The position numbers were made by a program, and so were the translations under genes. Under the pieces are notes generated by a model. That model made no database searches. It was not told the origin of the DNA and worked only from the letters and a program-made list of their open reading frames with translations. 64,000 nucleotides of DNA from an uncultured Lentisphaeraceae bacterium (lineage in GTDB: Bacteria; Verrucomicrobiota; Kiritimatiellia; RFP12; DVOR01), in NCBI GenBank assembly GCA_949289005.1, contig CASEMQ010000038.1, positions 47,327-111,326 of the forward strand, read 5' to 3'. Positions 39,202 through 47,721 of this stretch are shown here, piece after piece. How positions within the stretch are numbered: the stretch's first letter is position 1; each line of letters starts with the position of its first letter.

Positions 39202-40070
39202 CGCGCCACCGCCCAGGCGCGCTTGCCCTTGCCGTCCAGATACAAATCAAAGCCCTTCATCGCGTCCGCCCCCACCAGCGGCGGCAGGCCCGCCCCCAAC
39301 AGCGGCTCCACCTCCAGCACGAAATCCCCCAGCCGCAGCGTCCCCCGCCTGCCCTTGCCAAAGTCCCGCGCGCGGCCCTTGTTCACGTCCACCGTCTCCA
39401 GCGACGCCTTCTCCGCCGCGCCCGGCCACGCCTTCGGGCTCATGATGGTAACGTTCGCGCCCGAGTCGAGCAACACCGGGAAGGTCTCCTCCCCCTCGCC
39501 CGCCCGTGCCCGCACATGGAACGAATTGTCCTCAAAGCCCCTGTCCACCGGCAACGCCTTCGCCCCCTCCGGCAACGCCTGTCCCGGCCGCCAGGCCAGG
39601 CGCCCGTCCTTCAGCGACAGGCGCAACGGCACCTCGCCCATCACGTTCATCCCCAGAATGCCCGCCACCGACTTCCCCAGCCCCCCCTCGAGGTGCCCCA
39701 GCGGCGCCGCCACCCCATAGAAGTCCTTGAAGGCCGTCCCCCCCACCTCCAGCGCCTCCACCGTGAAGACCGCGAGCGCGGCCTCCACGTTCGTCTCCCC
39801 CTGCACCGCGATGGGCCGGAGCGTGCACGCGGGCAGATGTTTCGCCAAAAACGCCTTGTCCAGCGTGGTGTGCGTCGCCCCCGTGTCCACCAACAGCTCG
39901 CACGGCACCCCGTTCAGCACGGCCCACACCGTCGCCAGCCCCGTCTCGGGGTGGACGGTCAGCGGCACCTCCTCCGCCTTGGCCGTCACCGCCTTCGGGC
40001 GAAAAAGCGCCTCCTGCGCCCCCGCCACGGCGGCCGCCACGCACAACGCCACGCAAAACCAAACACGCAT
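39198..40070 (-). CDS. Exported single-chain, two-lobed retropepsin-like aspartyl protease
   Basis: A protein of 290 residues with a signal peptide (MRVWFCVALCVAAAVAGA). Two aspartyl-protease signatures occur in one chain: LLVDTGATHTTL at about 59-70 and VLLDSGANVTIM at about 199-210. Each is the catalytic D-T/S-G-A form of bacterial retropepsins. Most bacterial relatives have one such motif and dimerise, so this one could form the active site within one chain, or have one active and one structural lobe. It is transcribed with the CPBP protease downstream and lies 2 nt after the sugar transferase gene. Confidence 0.75.
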   Translation of the reverse strand: MRVWFCVALCVAAAVAGAQEALFRPKAVTAKAEEVPLTVHPETGLATVWAVLNGVPCELLVDTGATHTTLDKAFLAKHLPACTLRPIAVQGETNVEAALAVFTVEALEVGGTAFKDFYGVAAPLGHLEGGLGKSVAGILGMNVMGEVPLRLSLKDGRLAWRPGQALPEGAKALPVDRGFEDNSFHVRARAGEGEETFPVLLDSGANVTIMSPKAWPGAAEKASLETVDVNKGRARDFGKGRRGTLRLGDFVLEVEPLLGAGLPPLVGADAMKGFDLYLDGKGKRAWAVAR

Positions 40071-40072
40071 GG

Positions 40073-40591
40073 TCAGTTCCCTTTCAGATGAAACAACGTG
40101 AGGAAAAGAATGTGGAAATCGAACGCCGCCGAGCGCCGCGCGATGTACTCCAAGTCATAACGCACCTTCTCCGCGCGCGTGATGGCGTTGCGCCCATGCA
40201 CCTGCGCCCACCCCGTGATGCCCGGGCGCACGTCGTGCCGGTGCGCCTCCTCCGGCGTGTACTCCGCCAGATACGCCATCAGCAACGGCCTGGGCCCCAC
40301 CAACGCCATTTCCCCGCGCAAGACGTTCACCAACTCCGGCAGCTCGTCCAGGCTCGTCGCCCGCAACAGCCGCCCCAGCCGCGTCACCCGCGCCGCGTCG
40401 CTCCCCGGCCCCGGCCGCATCGTGCGGAACTTCAGGATCGTGAACGGCACCCCGTGCAGCCCCGGCCGCGTCTGCCGGAACAAGACCGGCCGCCCCTCCG
40501 CCAGCGCCACCGCCAACGCCACCACCCCCAGCGCCGCTCCCCAGAGCGGCGCCGTCGCCAACACCAACGCCAGTTCCAACGCCCGCGGCAT
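40073..40591 (-). CDS. Small sugar-1-phosphate transferase (PglC/WcaJ catalytic domain)
   Basis: A polyprenyl-phosphate sugar-1-phosphate transferase, 172 residues, initiating glycan or exopolysaccharide assembly at the inner membrane. The re-entrant N-terminal helix (about 4-27) and the conserved [25 protein letters not shown] and LVGPRPL motifs match the minimal PglC-type domain. The paired Asp-Glu catalytic dyad is in SLDELPE. ATG 40591 starts naturally before the helix; a TTG at 40603 would add four residues. Exopolysaccharide genes often accompany PEP-CTERM systems. Confidence 0.88.
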   Translation of the reverse strand: MPRALELALVLATAPLWGAALGVVALAVALAEGRPVLFRQTRPGLHGVPFTILKFRTMRPGPGSDAARVTRLGRLLRATSLDELPELVNVLRGEMALVGPRPLLMAYLAEYTPEEAHRHDVRPGITGWAQVHGRNAITRAEKVRYDLEYIARRSAAFDFHILFLTLFHLKGN

Positions 40592-40661
40592 GGCAAAAAA
40601 CAAGGCAGAACCAAAGGGGCAACCGCCCCCTTGGCCCCGCCATTGACCCGTGCCCGGCGCC

Positions 40662-41015
40662 TTAGGCCGTGCGCAGACGCGCCGCCTTGCCCGTGCGCGA
40701 ACGGAGGTAGTAGAGCTTCGCGCGGCGAACCTTCGCGTGCCCCGTCACCTCAATCTTCTCGATGGCCGGCGAGGCAAAGGGGAAGACCTTCTCCACGCCC
40801 ACGCCAAAGGAAATGCGGCGCACCGTGAAGGTCTCCGTGATGCCGCGGCCGTCGCGGGCAATCACGTCGCCCGCGAAAACCTGCACGCGCTCCTTGTCGC
40901 CTTCCTTGATGCGCACCGAGACGCGCACGATGTCGCCCACCTGCAGCTCGGGGCACTTCTTCGGGTTCTTCTCCGCCGTCATGGCGTTCACTTTTTCAAG
41001 CGCTTTCGCGATCAT
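40662..41015 (-). CDS. rplS: 50S ribosomal protein L19
   Basis: A protein of 117 residues. The conserved [20 protein letters not shown] core and the C-terminal [17 protein letters not shown] are both present. L19 sits at the subunit interface of the ribosome. The start codon overlaps the trmD stop (ATGA), and GGAAGGAA lies upstream, so rpsP-trmD-rplS form one unit. An upstream in-frame extension is part of trmD in another frame. Confidence 0.97.
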   Translation of the reverse strand: MIAKALEKVNAMTAEKNPKKCPELQVGDIVRVSVRIKEGDKERVQVFAGDVIARDGRGITETFTVRRISFGVGVEKVFPFASPAIEKIEVTGHAKVRRAKLYYLRSRTGKAARLRTA

Positions 41016-41713
41016 TGTCTTGTTCCTTCCACAAAGGATGTTCTCAAATCCGGCCTCTGGCGGGCCGTCCTGTCCAGCATCTGCTGTTTGCGCCAACGCT
41101 CCATCCGGGCATGGTCGCCGTTCAGGAGCACCTCCGGCACGCACTGCCCGCGCCAAGCGGGCGGCCGCGTGTACTGCGCCTGCTCCAAAAGCCCCGCCGC
41201 GAACGATTCGCGCGCCGTGGCCTCCGCCCCCCCGCCGAGCACCCCCGGCAGGAGCCGCACCACCGCGTCCGTCACCACCGCCGCCGGCAACGCGCCGTTC
41301 GTCAGCACGTAATCGCCGATGCTCAGCTGCTCATCCGCCAACAGGGCCAGGGCCCGTTCGTCGATGCCCTCATAGTGCCCGCAGATGAAAACCAGGTGAC
41401 GCTCCCCCGCCAGGCGCTTGGCCACCTCCTGGCGAAAGGGCTCGCCCTGCGGCGACATCGCGATCACGCGCGTCCCGGGGCGGCGCAGGCTCTCCACGGC
41501 CTCGAAGAGCGGCTCGGGCTTCATCAGCATGCCCGCGCCCCCGCCGTAGGGCTTGTCGTCCAGCGTGCCCCGCGCATCGTGCGCAAAGTCGCGCAAATCC
41601 ACCGCGTGGAGCTCCGCCGCGCCCATCGCCACCGCGCGCCGCATGATGCTCTCCCCGAAGAAGCCTTCGAGCATCCTCGGGAAAACCGTCAGCACATCGA
41701 CGCGCAACGGCAT
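41012..41713 (-). CDS. trmD: tRNA (guanine-N1)-methyltransferase
   Basis: Methylates G37 of tRNAs with GG at 36-37 to prevent frameshifting. It has 233 residues. The knotted SPOUT fold signatures are intact: [17 protein letters not shown] (about 52-68), [10 protein letters not shown] (about 111-120), and [14 protein letters not shown] (about 131-144). It lies 22 nt after rpsP; the rimM gene that usually separates the two is missing. Confidence 0.97.
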   Translation of the reverse strand: MPLRVDVLTVFPRMLEGFFGESIMRRAVAMGAAELHAVDLRDFAHDARGTLDDKPYGGGAGMLMKPEPLFEAVESLRRPGTRVIAMSPQGEPFRQEVAKRLAGERHLVFICGHYEGIDERALALLADEQLSIGDYVLTNGALPAAVVTDAVVRLLPGVLGGGAEATARESFAAGLLEQAQYTRPPAWRGQCVPEVLLNGDHARMERWRKQQMLDRTARQRPDLRTSFVEGTRQ

Positions 41714-41735
41714 CGCGCGGCCTCCCGGCGCGGCC

Positions 41736-41996
41736 TTACGCCTCGGCGGGCGCCGGCGCGGCCTTCTGCGCCTGCTTCACCAGCGAGGCCACCGTCTCCG
41801 AGAGTTGCGCGCCCTGGCTCTTCCAGTAGGCGATACGCTCCAGGTTCAGGCCGAACTTCTCGCTCGTCTTCCGGGGGTCGTACCACCCCAGGATTTCCAG
41901 GAACTTGCCGTCGCGCGGGCTGCGCGAATCGCACGCCACCACGCGGAACGTCGCCACGCGGTTGCACCCGGTCTTACGCAATCTGATCTTGACCAT
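41736..41996 (-). CDS. rpsP: 30S ribosomal protein S16
   Basis: A protein of 86 residues. MVKIRLRKTGCNRVATFRVV is a typical S16 start, followed by the LGWYDPR segment. The start 41996 is preceded by GGAGAGCAG. The C-terminal QKAAPAPAEA tail is a common variable extension. It is the first gene of the rpsP-trmD-rplS operon. Confidence 0.96.
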   Translation of the reverse strand: MVKIRLRKTGCNRVATFRVVACDSRSPRDGKFLEILGWYDPRKTSEKFGLNLERIAYWKSQGAQLSETVASLVKQAQKAAPAPAEA

Positions 41997-42082
41997 TTCT
42001 GCTCTCCAAGACCCTGCGCCCGCTACTCGACGCAAAGTCGGTTGTGTTGCTCAAACCATTCAACAAGGTGAATGAGTGATAT

Positions 42083-42091
42083 AGTATGCCA
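42083..42091 (-). promoter_or_regulatory. Promoter of the rpsP operon
   Basis: Minus-strand TGG-CATACT, with the hexamer at 42088-42083, gives a leader of about 80 nt to rpsP. Confidence 0.55.
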
Positions 42092-42289
42092 AAACATCCC
42101 CCGTTTCCGCAACACCCTTTCGCGTTTTCCGTGCGCCGGGAAATCGCGCAACGTATATGGGCCGGGGCGAGGCGGGCGAAAAAAGCCTGCGCCCTTGCCA
42201 AGACGAAGGGGGGCCGTTCCTGGCCGGGGCGGCTTTTTTTGGGGGGCGGCGGCACGTGGTGTTGGCGGGGCGGGGAAAAGCGGCGGGGC

Positions 42290-42453
42290 TGTCGATAAAG
42301 CTGTCAGGAAGTTGTTGAAAACCTGTCGGGAACGGGCCGGGCCGGGAAGGGGTGCGTTTGGCTTTTTTCAATCCATACGCGGGGTCGTTTTTCGAGACGC
42401 GGCGTACCTCGGGCCGAGACGCGGCGCACCTCGGGCCGAGACGCGGCGTGTCG
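42290..42453 (+). repeat. Intergenic repeat, copy B
   Basis: Homologous to 12676-12840. It has TGTCGATAA at 42290-42298, GTTGTTGAAAACCTGTC, CAATCCATACGCGGGGTCGT, and three 22-nt units based on GAGACGCGGCGYACCTCGGGCC. The rest of 42097-42289 is GC-rich with no supported gene; open frames here on both strands seem to be the repeat read through. Confidence 0.7.
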
Positions 42454-42522
42454 CGCATCGCGGCCGGGCGGCGGGCTTTCCGGCAGGTTGGCGGGGCGCA
42501 CGCGCGGGGCATGGCGGAAACA

Positions 42523-42531
42523 TGGTATAAT
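42523..42531 (+). promoter_or_regulatory. Extended -10 promoter abutting rsmI
   Basis: TGG-TATAAT, with the hexamer at 42526-42531, is followed by 7 nt and then ATG 42539. This implies a leaderless or nearly leaderless rsmI message. Confidence 0.65.
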
Positions 42532-42538
42532 GGCGGGC

Positions 42539-43309
42539 ATGGATTTGATTGCGCAGCTTTACGTGGTGGCGACGCCGCTGGGGAACCTGGGGGATGTGTC
42601 CCCGCGGGTGCGGGAGGTTTTGGGGGCGGCACCGGCGATTGCGTGCGAAGACACGCGGCGGACGTGGCAGTTGCTTTCGGCGCTGGGGATCCCGCGGCCG
42701 GAGCTGTTCTCGTACCGTCAGGGGAACGAGGAGGGGGTCTCGCGGCGGATCGCGGGCTTGGTGCGGGAAGGGATACCGGTGGCGTTGTGCTCGGATGGCG
42801 GCTACCCGGGAATCAGCGACCCGGGCTACCGGGTGTTGCGGACATTCGCGGAGGAAGGGTTGCCGTGGACGGTGATCCCGGGGCCGTGCAGCGTGGAGCT
42901 GGCCTTGTTGCTGTCGGGGTTGCCGACGTCGAGCTACACGTTCAAGGGTTTCCCGCCGCGCAAGGCGGGAGCGTTGCGGCGGTGGTTCGAGGAGGAGGCG
43001 GCGGCGCGGCACACGTTGGTGGGGCTGGAGTCGCCGTTCCGGATCGGGGCGACGTTGCGGGCGGCCTTGGAGGCGCTGGGGGATCGCGAGGCGGCGGTTT
43101 GCCTGGAGATGACGAAGGCGCATGAGCGGGTGGCGCGGGGAACGCTCTCGGCGCTGGCGGGGCAGTTCGCGGGAAAACCGCCGAAGGGGGAGCTGACGTT
43201 TGTCATCGCGGGGGCAAACCCGAAGTTTGACCATTCTTTTGACCATTCCGGCAATGAGGAAACGCAATCGGGCGAGGAGGCGCATGAAGCGGCTTATGAG
43301 GGGCGATAA
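42539..43309 (+). CDS. rsmI: 16S rRNA (cytidine-1402-2'-O)-methyltransferase
   Basis: SAM-dependent methylation of C1402 in the ribosomal P site. It has 256 residues. The tetrapyrrole-methylase fold is clear: YVVATPLGNLGDVSPR (about 8-23), EDTRRTWQLL (about 37-46), SDGGYPGISDPG (about 85-96), and IPGPCSVELAL (about 110-120). The ATG lies 7 nt after the -10; another in-frame ATG at 42530 lies within the -10 itself and is unlikely. The 3' end overlaps the DUF481 gene by 26 nt. Confidence 0.93.
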   Translation: MDLIAQLYVVATPLGNLGDVSPRVREVLGAAPAIACEDTRRTWQLLSALGIPRPELFSYRQGNEEGVSRRIAGLVREGIPVALCSDGGYPGISDPGYRVLRTFAEEGLPWTVIPGPCSVELALLLSGLPTSSYTFKGFPPRKAGALRRWFEEEAAARHTLVGLESPFRIGATLRAALEALGDREAAVCLEMTKAHERVARGTLSALAGQFAGKPPKGELTFVIAGANPKFDHSFDHSGNEETQSGEEAHEAAYEGR

Positions 43310-44393
43310 GGCTTGGGTTCTGTTGGCGGCGGCCGTCGCGGCGGCCGTCGCGCGGGGCGACACGATCCACACGGTGACGGACGACGTGATCCATGGCACC
43401 ATCCAGCGGATCCGCGGGGGCAAGGTGGTCATCGACACGGCGTTCGCGGGCACGTTGCGCATTCCGCGCGAGCAAATCAAGAAGATGGAATACGCCACCG
43501 ACAAACCGCTTTTTGCCCGGCTCGACGCCGAGAAAAAAGAGAAGGAGGCGGTGCGCCTCGCCACCGATGCCGAGGGCAACCCCGTGCTCATCCCCGAGGG
43601 CGACAAGCGCAAGGCGCTGGCCTTGGGCGAGGTGGCCACGCTGTGGCCGGCCGACGCCGAGGACCCGGATTACCCGCCGATCAAGCGGTGGGCCTTCAGC
43701 CTCAGCTTCGGCCTCACCGGCAACTCCGGCAACACCAAGGACTTCTCCGTCTCCGCCTATGCCGATGCCGTGCGCACCACCGAAAGCACCACGCTCAAAC
43801 TGTACGGCTCGTTCAACAAGACCCGCAGCGAGCACACGCTCACCGCCGAGCAATACATCGGCGGGCTCGACTTCGAGCACCGCCCCACGGACGTTGTCTC
43901 GTGGTATGTGCGCGACGAGGCCCAGCACAATCGCTTCAGCGACTACTGGCTGCGCAACGTCGGCGCCGCCGGCTACGGCCACTATCTCATCAACCGCGAC
44001 GTCCACGGCCGCGCCACCAAACTCCGCCTCCGCCTGGGCCTCTCCTACGCCACCACCATCCACTACACCAAGGAAAACGCCTTCTCCAACGACCGCCTCA
44101 CCGAGAACAACCTTGGCCTGGACATCGGTTTCCTCTTCCATCACGACTTCGCCGGCGGCCTGGGCTGGAACACGGAGATCACCTACACGCCACTGACCGA
44201 CGACCTGGGCAACGGCACCATCATCCACGAGACCCGCCTCACCTACACCCTGCGCGAACTCCGCCGCATTTCCCGCCGCCTCACCGACATCGCGCTGGAG
44301 GCCGGCATCCGCAACGAATACCGCAGCGACCCCGACCCGGGCTATTGCAGCACCGACACCTCGTGGTATATCCGCCTCAAAAAAACCTGGTAA
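43284..44393 (+). CDS. DUF481-family outer-membrane beta-barrel protein
   Basis: A protein of 369 residues with a signal peptide (about 1-25, ending AAVARGD). An SH3-like N-terminal part with repeated IHTVTDDVIHGTIQRI-type strands precedes a barrel domain from about 135 to the end. The barrel is rich in alternating aromatic strands and closes with the C-terminal aromatic residue (Trp) typical of outer-membrane proteins. DUF481 barrels are described as salt-induced outer-membrane proteins of uncertain role. GAGGAGG at 43274-43280 supports the start inside the end of rsmI. Its presence shows a diderm envelope. Confidence 0.85.
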   Translation: MKRLMRGDKAWVLLAAAVAAAVARGDTIHTVTDDVIHGTIQRIRGGKVVIDTAFAGTLRIPREQIKKMEYATDKPLFARLDAEKKEKEAVRLATDAEGNPVLIPEGDKRKALALGEVATLWPADAEDPDYPPIKRWAFSLSFGLTGNSGNTKDFSVSAYADAVRTTESTTLKLYGSFNKTRSEHTLTAEQYIGGLDFEHRPTDVVSWYVRDEAQHNRFSDYWLRNVGAAGYGHYLINRDVHGRATKLRLRLGLSYATTIHYTKENAFSNDRLTENNLGLDIGFLFHHDFAGGLGWNTEITYTPLTDDLGNGTIIHETRLTYTLRELRRISRRLTDIALEAGIRNEYRSDPDPGYCSTDTSWYIRLKKTW

Positions 44394-44409
44394 GCAAAGG
44401 AGCCCCGCC

Positions 44410-45129
44410 ATGAACCCCATCAAACTCGGCGTCAACATCGACCACGCCGCCACCCTCCGCCAGGCCCGCGGCGTCGATTATCCCGACCTGGCCCAAATCG
44501 CCGCCCTCGCCGAAAAGGCCGGCGCCCACGGCATCACCATCCACCTGCGCGAAGACCGCCGCCACATCCAGGACGCCGACGTCTACCGCCTGCGCAAAAC
44601 CCTCACCACCCGCATGAACCTCGAGATGGCCAACAACCCCGACGTGCTGCGCGTGGCCCTCGACGTCGTCCCCGACGAAGTCTGCCTCGTCCCCGAGCGC
44701 CGCCAAGAGCTCACCACCGAAGGCGGGCTTGACGCCGCCGGCCAGCTCGCCACCCTGCGCCCCACCGTCCGCGCCCTCGCCGCCCAAGGCACCCACGTCT
44801 CCCTCTTCGTCGCCCCCGAGCCCCGCCAACTCGAGGCCGCCGCCGAACTCGGCGCACCCTACGTCGAGCTTCACACCGGCGCCTACGCCAACGCCGCCGG
44901 CGACGCCGCCAAGCGCGAGGTCGAGGCCCTCCACGCCGCCGCCGCCCGCGCCGCCGAGCTCGGCCTCAAGGTCAACGCCGGCCACGGCCTCACCATGTCC
45001 AACGTCGCTCCCCTCCTCGACATCCCCAACCTCGACACCCTCAACATCGGCCACGCCATCATCGCCCACGCGCTCGTCGTCGGCATCGAACAGGCCGTCC
45101 GCGACATGCTCGCCGCCATCGCCCGCTGA
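44410..45129 (+). CDS. pdxJ: Pyridoxine 5'-phosphate synthase
   Basis: Condenses 1-deoxyxylulose 5-phosphate with aminoacetone 3-phosphate to form pyridoxine 5'-phosphate. It is a TIM barrel of 239 residues. LGVNIDHAATLRQARG (about 6-21), HLREDRRHIQD (about 49-59), and the C-terminal NAGHGLTMSN and LNIGHAIIA segments are all intact. AAAGGAG lies 7-13 nt upstream of ATG 44410. It is followed by a hairpin at 45440-45481 rather than the acpS gene found in many Proteobacteria. Confidence 0.96.
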   Translation: MNPIKLGVNIDHAATLRQARGVDYPDLAQIAALAEKAGAHGITIHLREDRRHIQDADVYRLRKTLTTRMNLEMANNPDVLRVALDVVPDEVCLVPERRQELTTEGGLDAAGQLATLRPTVRALAAQGTHVSLFVAPEPRQLEAAAELGAPYVELHTGAYANAAGDAAKREVEALHAAAARAAELGLKVNAGHGLTMSNVAPLLDIPNLDTLNIGHAIIAHALVVGIEQAVRDMLAAIAR

Positions 45130-45439
45130 CCGCGGGCATGGCCACGAGACGCGCACGGCACGGAAGCGCCCCAGGAGCCGCGCCCCACCGCGCCGATGCC
45201 AAGGCCACCCACCGCTTCGGCCTCGCCTTCGACCCCGCCAAACACCTCCTCGCCGACGCCGCCCACGCGCCCCCTCCCGTAACGCACGGATGCGCGCGAC
45301 GGGCGACAGGACAATGAATCATAGGCCCATCGCACGCGCCCCAAAGACGCAATAGCCGCCTCTGCGCCAAATATCCCCGCCCCACCCAAAACTGACCCGC
45401 CGCCCCCTGCGACCCCCACGCCGCAAACACCCCACCGGA

Positions 45440-45481
45440 AAACCGACAGGCGAAGCCCAAAACGGCCCCGCCTGTCGGTTT
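45440..45481. terminator. Hairpin between convergent genes
   Basis: AAACCGACAGGCG (45440-45452) pairs with CGCCTGTCGGTTT (45469-45481) around a 16-nt loop. It may end both pdxJ and the opposing 45506-46261 gene. The rest of 45130-45505 holds no supported gene; a 59-codon frame at 45138-45317 has no ribosome-binding site and a low-complexity product. Confidence 0.6.
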
Positions 45482-45505
45482 CGCGTCTTTTGACGCAACA
45501 CAATC

Positions 45506-46261
45506 TTATGAAAGTGGTTTGCCAAGATCCACCGCGGCCGCCCGAATGGCATCGATCAGCGCATTGACATAGTCCGCGCCCTTGATGGAAGGATGTTGCG
45601 TGTCCAGTAAAACTTGGTCGCCATGTCGCAAGTAACGAACGCGATTGTTCGTATGCTTTGGCACCTCTTGGGCATCGGCAAAATCCGTGTTCATAACCCA
45701 AAACGTCTTAGCAAAGACAATCACGTCCGGGCCATAAAGCGCCAATTGCCGAAGGACATAGGGGCGCCACGTCATTGCGTATGCGGTGCGGAGAACATCA
45801 TGCCGCGTCGAGGTGTAGCCCGGCAACTTGCTGACATTCAGCCACGCCACCTGCTTGACGGTCTCCGCCACCATGGGGTCCCGCGCCGCGCTCGGGATGT
45901 CATTCCAATGCAAGTCGTTGAGCGATCCATACATCACGTAGGCAAGGTTGCGCGCCGTGGAAGAACCCGCCACATCATTGACGAACTTCTCCTGCGTGTC
46001 CTGCGTGAAAAGTCGCCCCCCACCGCCACAAGGACGCCCAAATGCATCAAGGCCATCATAAGGCTCTTTCAGCACCCACGCCACCCGAATCGGTTGCCGC
46101 AGATACCCCTCGACGTCCCGCACGCCGTCAAGAATGGGTTTGATTTCCTTAAACGCCGCACCGAGTTTGGCCTTGGCCATGGCCATGATCTCATCGTTCA
46201 GTGCCGTTTCCTTGGCCGTCATCTCGGCAACTTGTTTACGAAACGTTTCGTCATCGCTCAT
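45506..46261 (-). CDS. Uracil-DNA-glycosylase-like superfamily protein (tentative)
   Basis: A protein of 251 residues. A helical N-terminus (about 1-50) is followed by IRVAWVLKEPYDG (about 57-69), a central GPDVIVFAKTFWVM strand (about 180-193), and a C-terminal LLDTQHPSIKGADYVNALI (about 221-239). The order of a 'lLkEp' strand, an internal strand and a C-terminal 'HPS' loop resembles glycosylase-fold proteins, but no canonical catalytic water-activating motif is obvious, so activity is uncertain. ATG 46261 has GGGGAAGA upstream. It is the first gene of the accessory island, with clearly lower GC than pdxJ. Confidence 0.5.
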   Translation of the reverse strand: MSDDETFRKQVAEMTAKETALNDEIMAMAKAKLGAAFKEIKPILDGVRDVEGYLRQPIRVAWVLKEPYDGLDAFGRPCGGGGRLFTQDTQEKFVNDVAGSSTARNLAYVMYGSLNDLHWNDIPSAARDPMVAETVKQVAWLNVSKLPGYTSTRHDVLRTAYAMTWRPYVLRQLALYGPDVIVFAKTFWVMNTDFADAQEVPKHTNNRVRYLRHGDQVLLDTQHPSIKGADYVNALIDAIRAAAVDLGKPLS

Positions 46262-46298
46262 GGATCTTCCCCGTGGATTTTGCAATCCATCAACAAAA

Positions 46299-46332
46299 AA
46301 GCGCGGGATCCGGTCACCCGAATCCCGCGCTT
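46299..46332 (-). terminator. Terminator of module 1
   Basis: An 11-bp stem (46299-46309 with 46322-46332) is followed on the minus strand by TTTTTTG. It closes the 47618-46345 transcription unit. Confidence 0.8.
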
Positions 46333-46344
46333 AAACATGCACCC

Positions 46345-46878
46345 TTACGCGCGACGCCGACGCAACGCCAGCCCCGCCACCCCCAGCGCCAGCAACGCCA
46401 ACGCCGTCGGCTCAGGAATGGCCGTGGCGACGGTGCCAGTAGTCCATTCAGTTCCAGCAAAAGGATTAAAGGCCGCATTGTAAACAGGCGTTCCGTCTGG
46501 TAATGGCTGATTAACAATCGTTCTGTCTGAACTGATTACGAATTGTCCATCAGCTGTGAGGATAAGTGTATAAAACTGTCCCAACGATGCCAAAGGATCG
46601 GTTGACAGATTTACGCCGCTGGCTCCCAAGTTTGCTGCGGATGTCAACGAAGTGCTTCCAATCAAGGCGAAATCTGTTCCGGAATAAGATGTGCCCGTGT
46701 TGGAGAGATGATCCGCGATAACTTGCGCGGACATTTCCTCGGTGCCACGGTATTGGATGAGATAAGCGACACCTGTCACATTCCCGCTCCAACCATAACC
46801 GGACCAATTGAGTGCGGCGGCCATCGAGGTGCCTGCACCAAGAAGTGTCACCACAAGTGCACAAAGAAAACGTTTCAT
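46345..46878 (-). CDS. PEP-CTERM surface protein of module 1
   Basis: A protein of 177 residues. A signal peptide (MKRFLCALVVTLLGAGTSMA) precedes a short beta-rich domain (GVAYLIQYRG...). The C-terminus is a PEP-CTERM sorting tail: IPEPTALALLALG, a hydrophobic stretch, then RRRR. Such tails are recognised by an exosortase, none of which is in this window. The domain is homologous to the PEP-CTERM proteins at 48868-49425 and 52575-53138. It starts 23 nt after the stop of the VGYTTI-type gene, so the two are co-transcribed. Confidence 0.85.
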   Translation of the reverse strand: MKRFLCALVVTLLGAGTSMAAALNWSGYGWSGNVTGVAYLIQYRGTEEMSAQVIADHLSNTGTSYSGTDFALIGSTSLTSAANLGASGVNLSTDPLASLGQFYTLILTADGQFVISSDRTIVNQPLPDGTPVYNAAFNPFAGTEWTTGTVATAIPEPTALALLALGVAGLALRRRRA

Positions 46879-46901
46879 TTCCGATTTTCCTTTTTCTACG
46901 T

Positions 46902-47618
46902 TTATTCGGCTTTCACTTGGACTGAAGCTACGCCAGTGGCTTTATTGATAAACAAAGCCTGACCAATTGGAATAACCTGCGAGTCAAAACTGCCATCGGC
47001 AACATTAAACCACCCCGTCTTGTCGCCGATGGTTGCCCACTGACGCTGTGGCAGATATGTACCGCTCGACGAGTCATAAATGTAAAGCGTATCACCAGCA
47101 GACATCCCATCCCAAGTCAAATCATTGACGGAACAAGCCTTGGGATAGACATTCACAACTTGAGCCCATGACGCGGAATCCGGCTTCCCAAACGTCACAA
47201 CTTCCTGCGCCGAGACCTTGCCTTTTACAGTTACTGTCCCGGCGACCTGCTTGGAAATGAACACTGCTTGGCCGACCTTCAATGGGTCTTCGTCATATTG
47301 TCCATTCGCTGTATTGAACCATCCCGTTTGACCATTGAGAGAAGCCCATTGCCTGGGAGGCAAGTAAGCCCCCTCGTCCGTCAAGACATAAAGCTGATCG
47401 CCGTTGGAAAATCCGTTCGCAAACACCGAGTTCAACGTGGGAGTCGTGCCATCGTCCAGTTCCACGAAGGGGTTGCCGACCTGGTACCATTTTCCGGCGT
47501 CCATTTGAATGGTGGTGTAGCCGACGATGTCGCTTTCGACCGAGGCATCTAGACGAGGGTTTAGAAACACCACCCCGCAGAGGAGGGTCGCGTATGCCAA
47601 AAACCATTTAGCATTCAT
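46902..47618 (-). CDS. VGYTTI-type secreted two-repeat protein, module 1 (currently promoter-linked)
   Basis: A protein of 238 residues. Signal peptide MNAKWFLAYATLLCGVVFLN is followed by [16 protein letters not shown], the presumed mature N-terminus. Two homologous ~95-residue repeats follow (about 40-135 and 148-238), each with a GDxLYxY strand, YLPxRQWA, GWFN, and a GQAxFI-K end. I know the VES..VGY start as a recurrent but uncharacterised feature of secreted proteins in PVC-group bacteria. This copy alone has both a good promoter (47722-47750) and a classical signal peptide. The DNA encoding the junction is one of three near-identical blocks. Confidence 0.82.
   Translation of the reverse strand: MNAKWFLAYATLLCGVVFLNPRLDASVESDIVGYTTIQMDAGKWYQVGNPFVELDDGTTPTLNSVFANGFSNGDQLYVLTDEGAYLPPRQWASLNGQTGWFNTANGQYDEDPLKVGQAVFISKQVAGTVTVKGKVSAQEVVTFGKPDSASWAQVVNVYPKACSVNDLTWDGMSAGDTLYIYDSSSGTYLPQRQWATIGDKTGWFNVADGSFDSQVIPIGQALFINKATGVASVQVKAE
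47510..47565 (-). repeat. 56-bp junction block, copy 1 (inverted relative to copy 2)
   Basis: Encodes the stretch from LDA to VGYTT. It is identical to copy 2 (48127-48182) except at one base, while flanking sequence differs. Identity with copy 3 extends over 104 bp (47462-47565) with two mismatches. An imperfect inverted repeat, ATCTAGAC-GAGG-GTTTAGAA, is at 47548-47567. Confidence 0.88.
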
Positions 47619-47671
47619 TTCGGTAAGTCCTTTGCTAAGGGCCGAACCCAGATTTCATCAGCATTTCCGAA

Positions 47672-47687
47672 GGGTTCGCGCGAACCC
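47672..47687. promoter_or_regulatory. Palindrome in the leader of module 1
   Basis: A perfect 16-bp palindrome, GGGTTCGCGCGAACCC, lies between the module 1 promoter and its start codon. It could be an operator or an RNA hairpin. Confidence 0.5.
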
Positions 47688-47721
47688 GTTGTTGTCTTGC
47701 TGACACCGAGACAACACCATC

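Noticed and set aside
45138..45317. 59-codon frame after pdxJ
   Set aside because: No ribosome-binding site and a low-complexity product. The acpS gene often found here is not recognisable.
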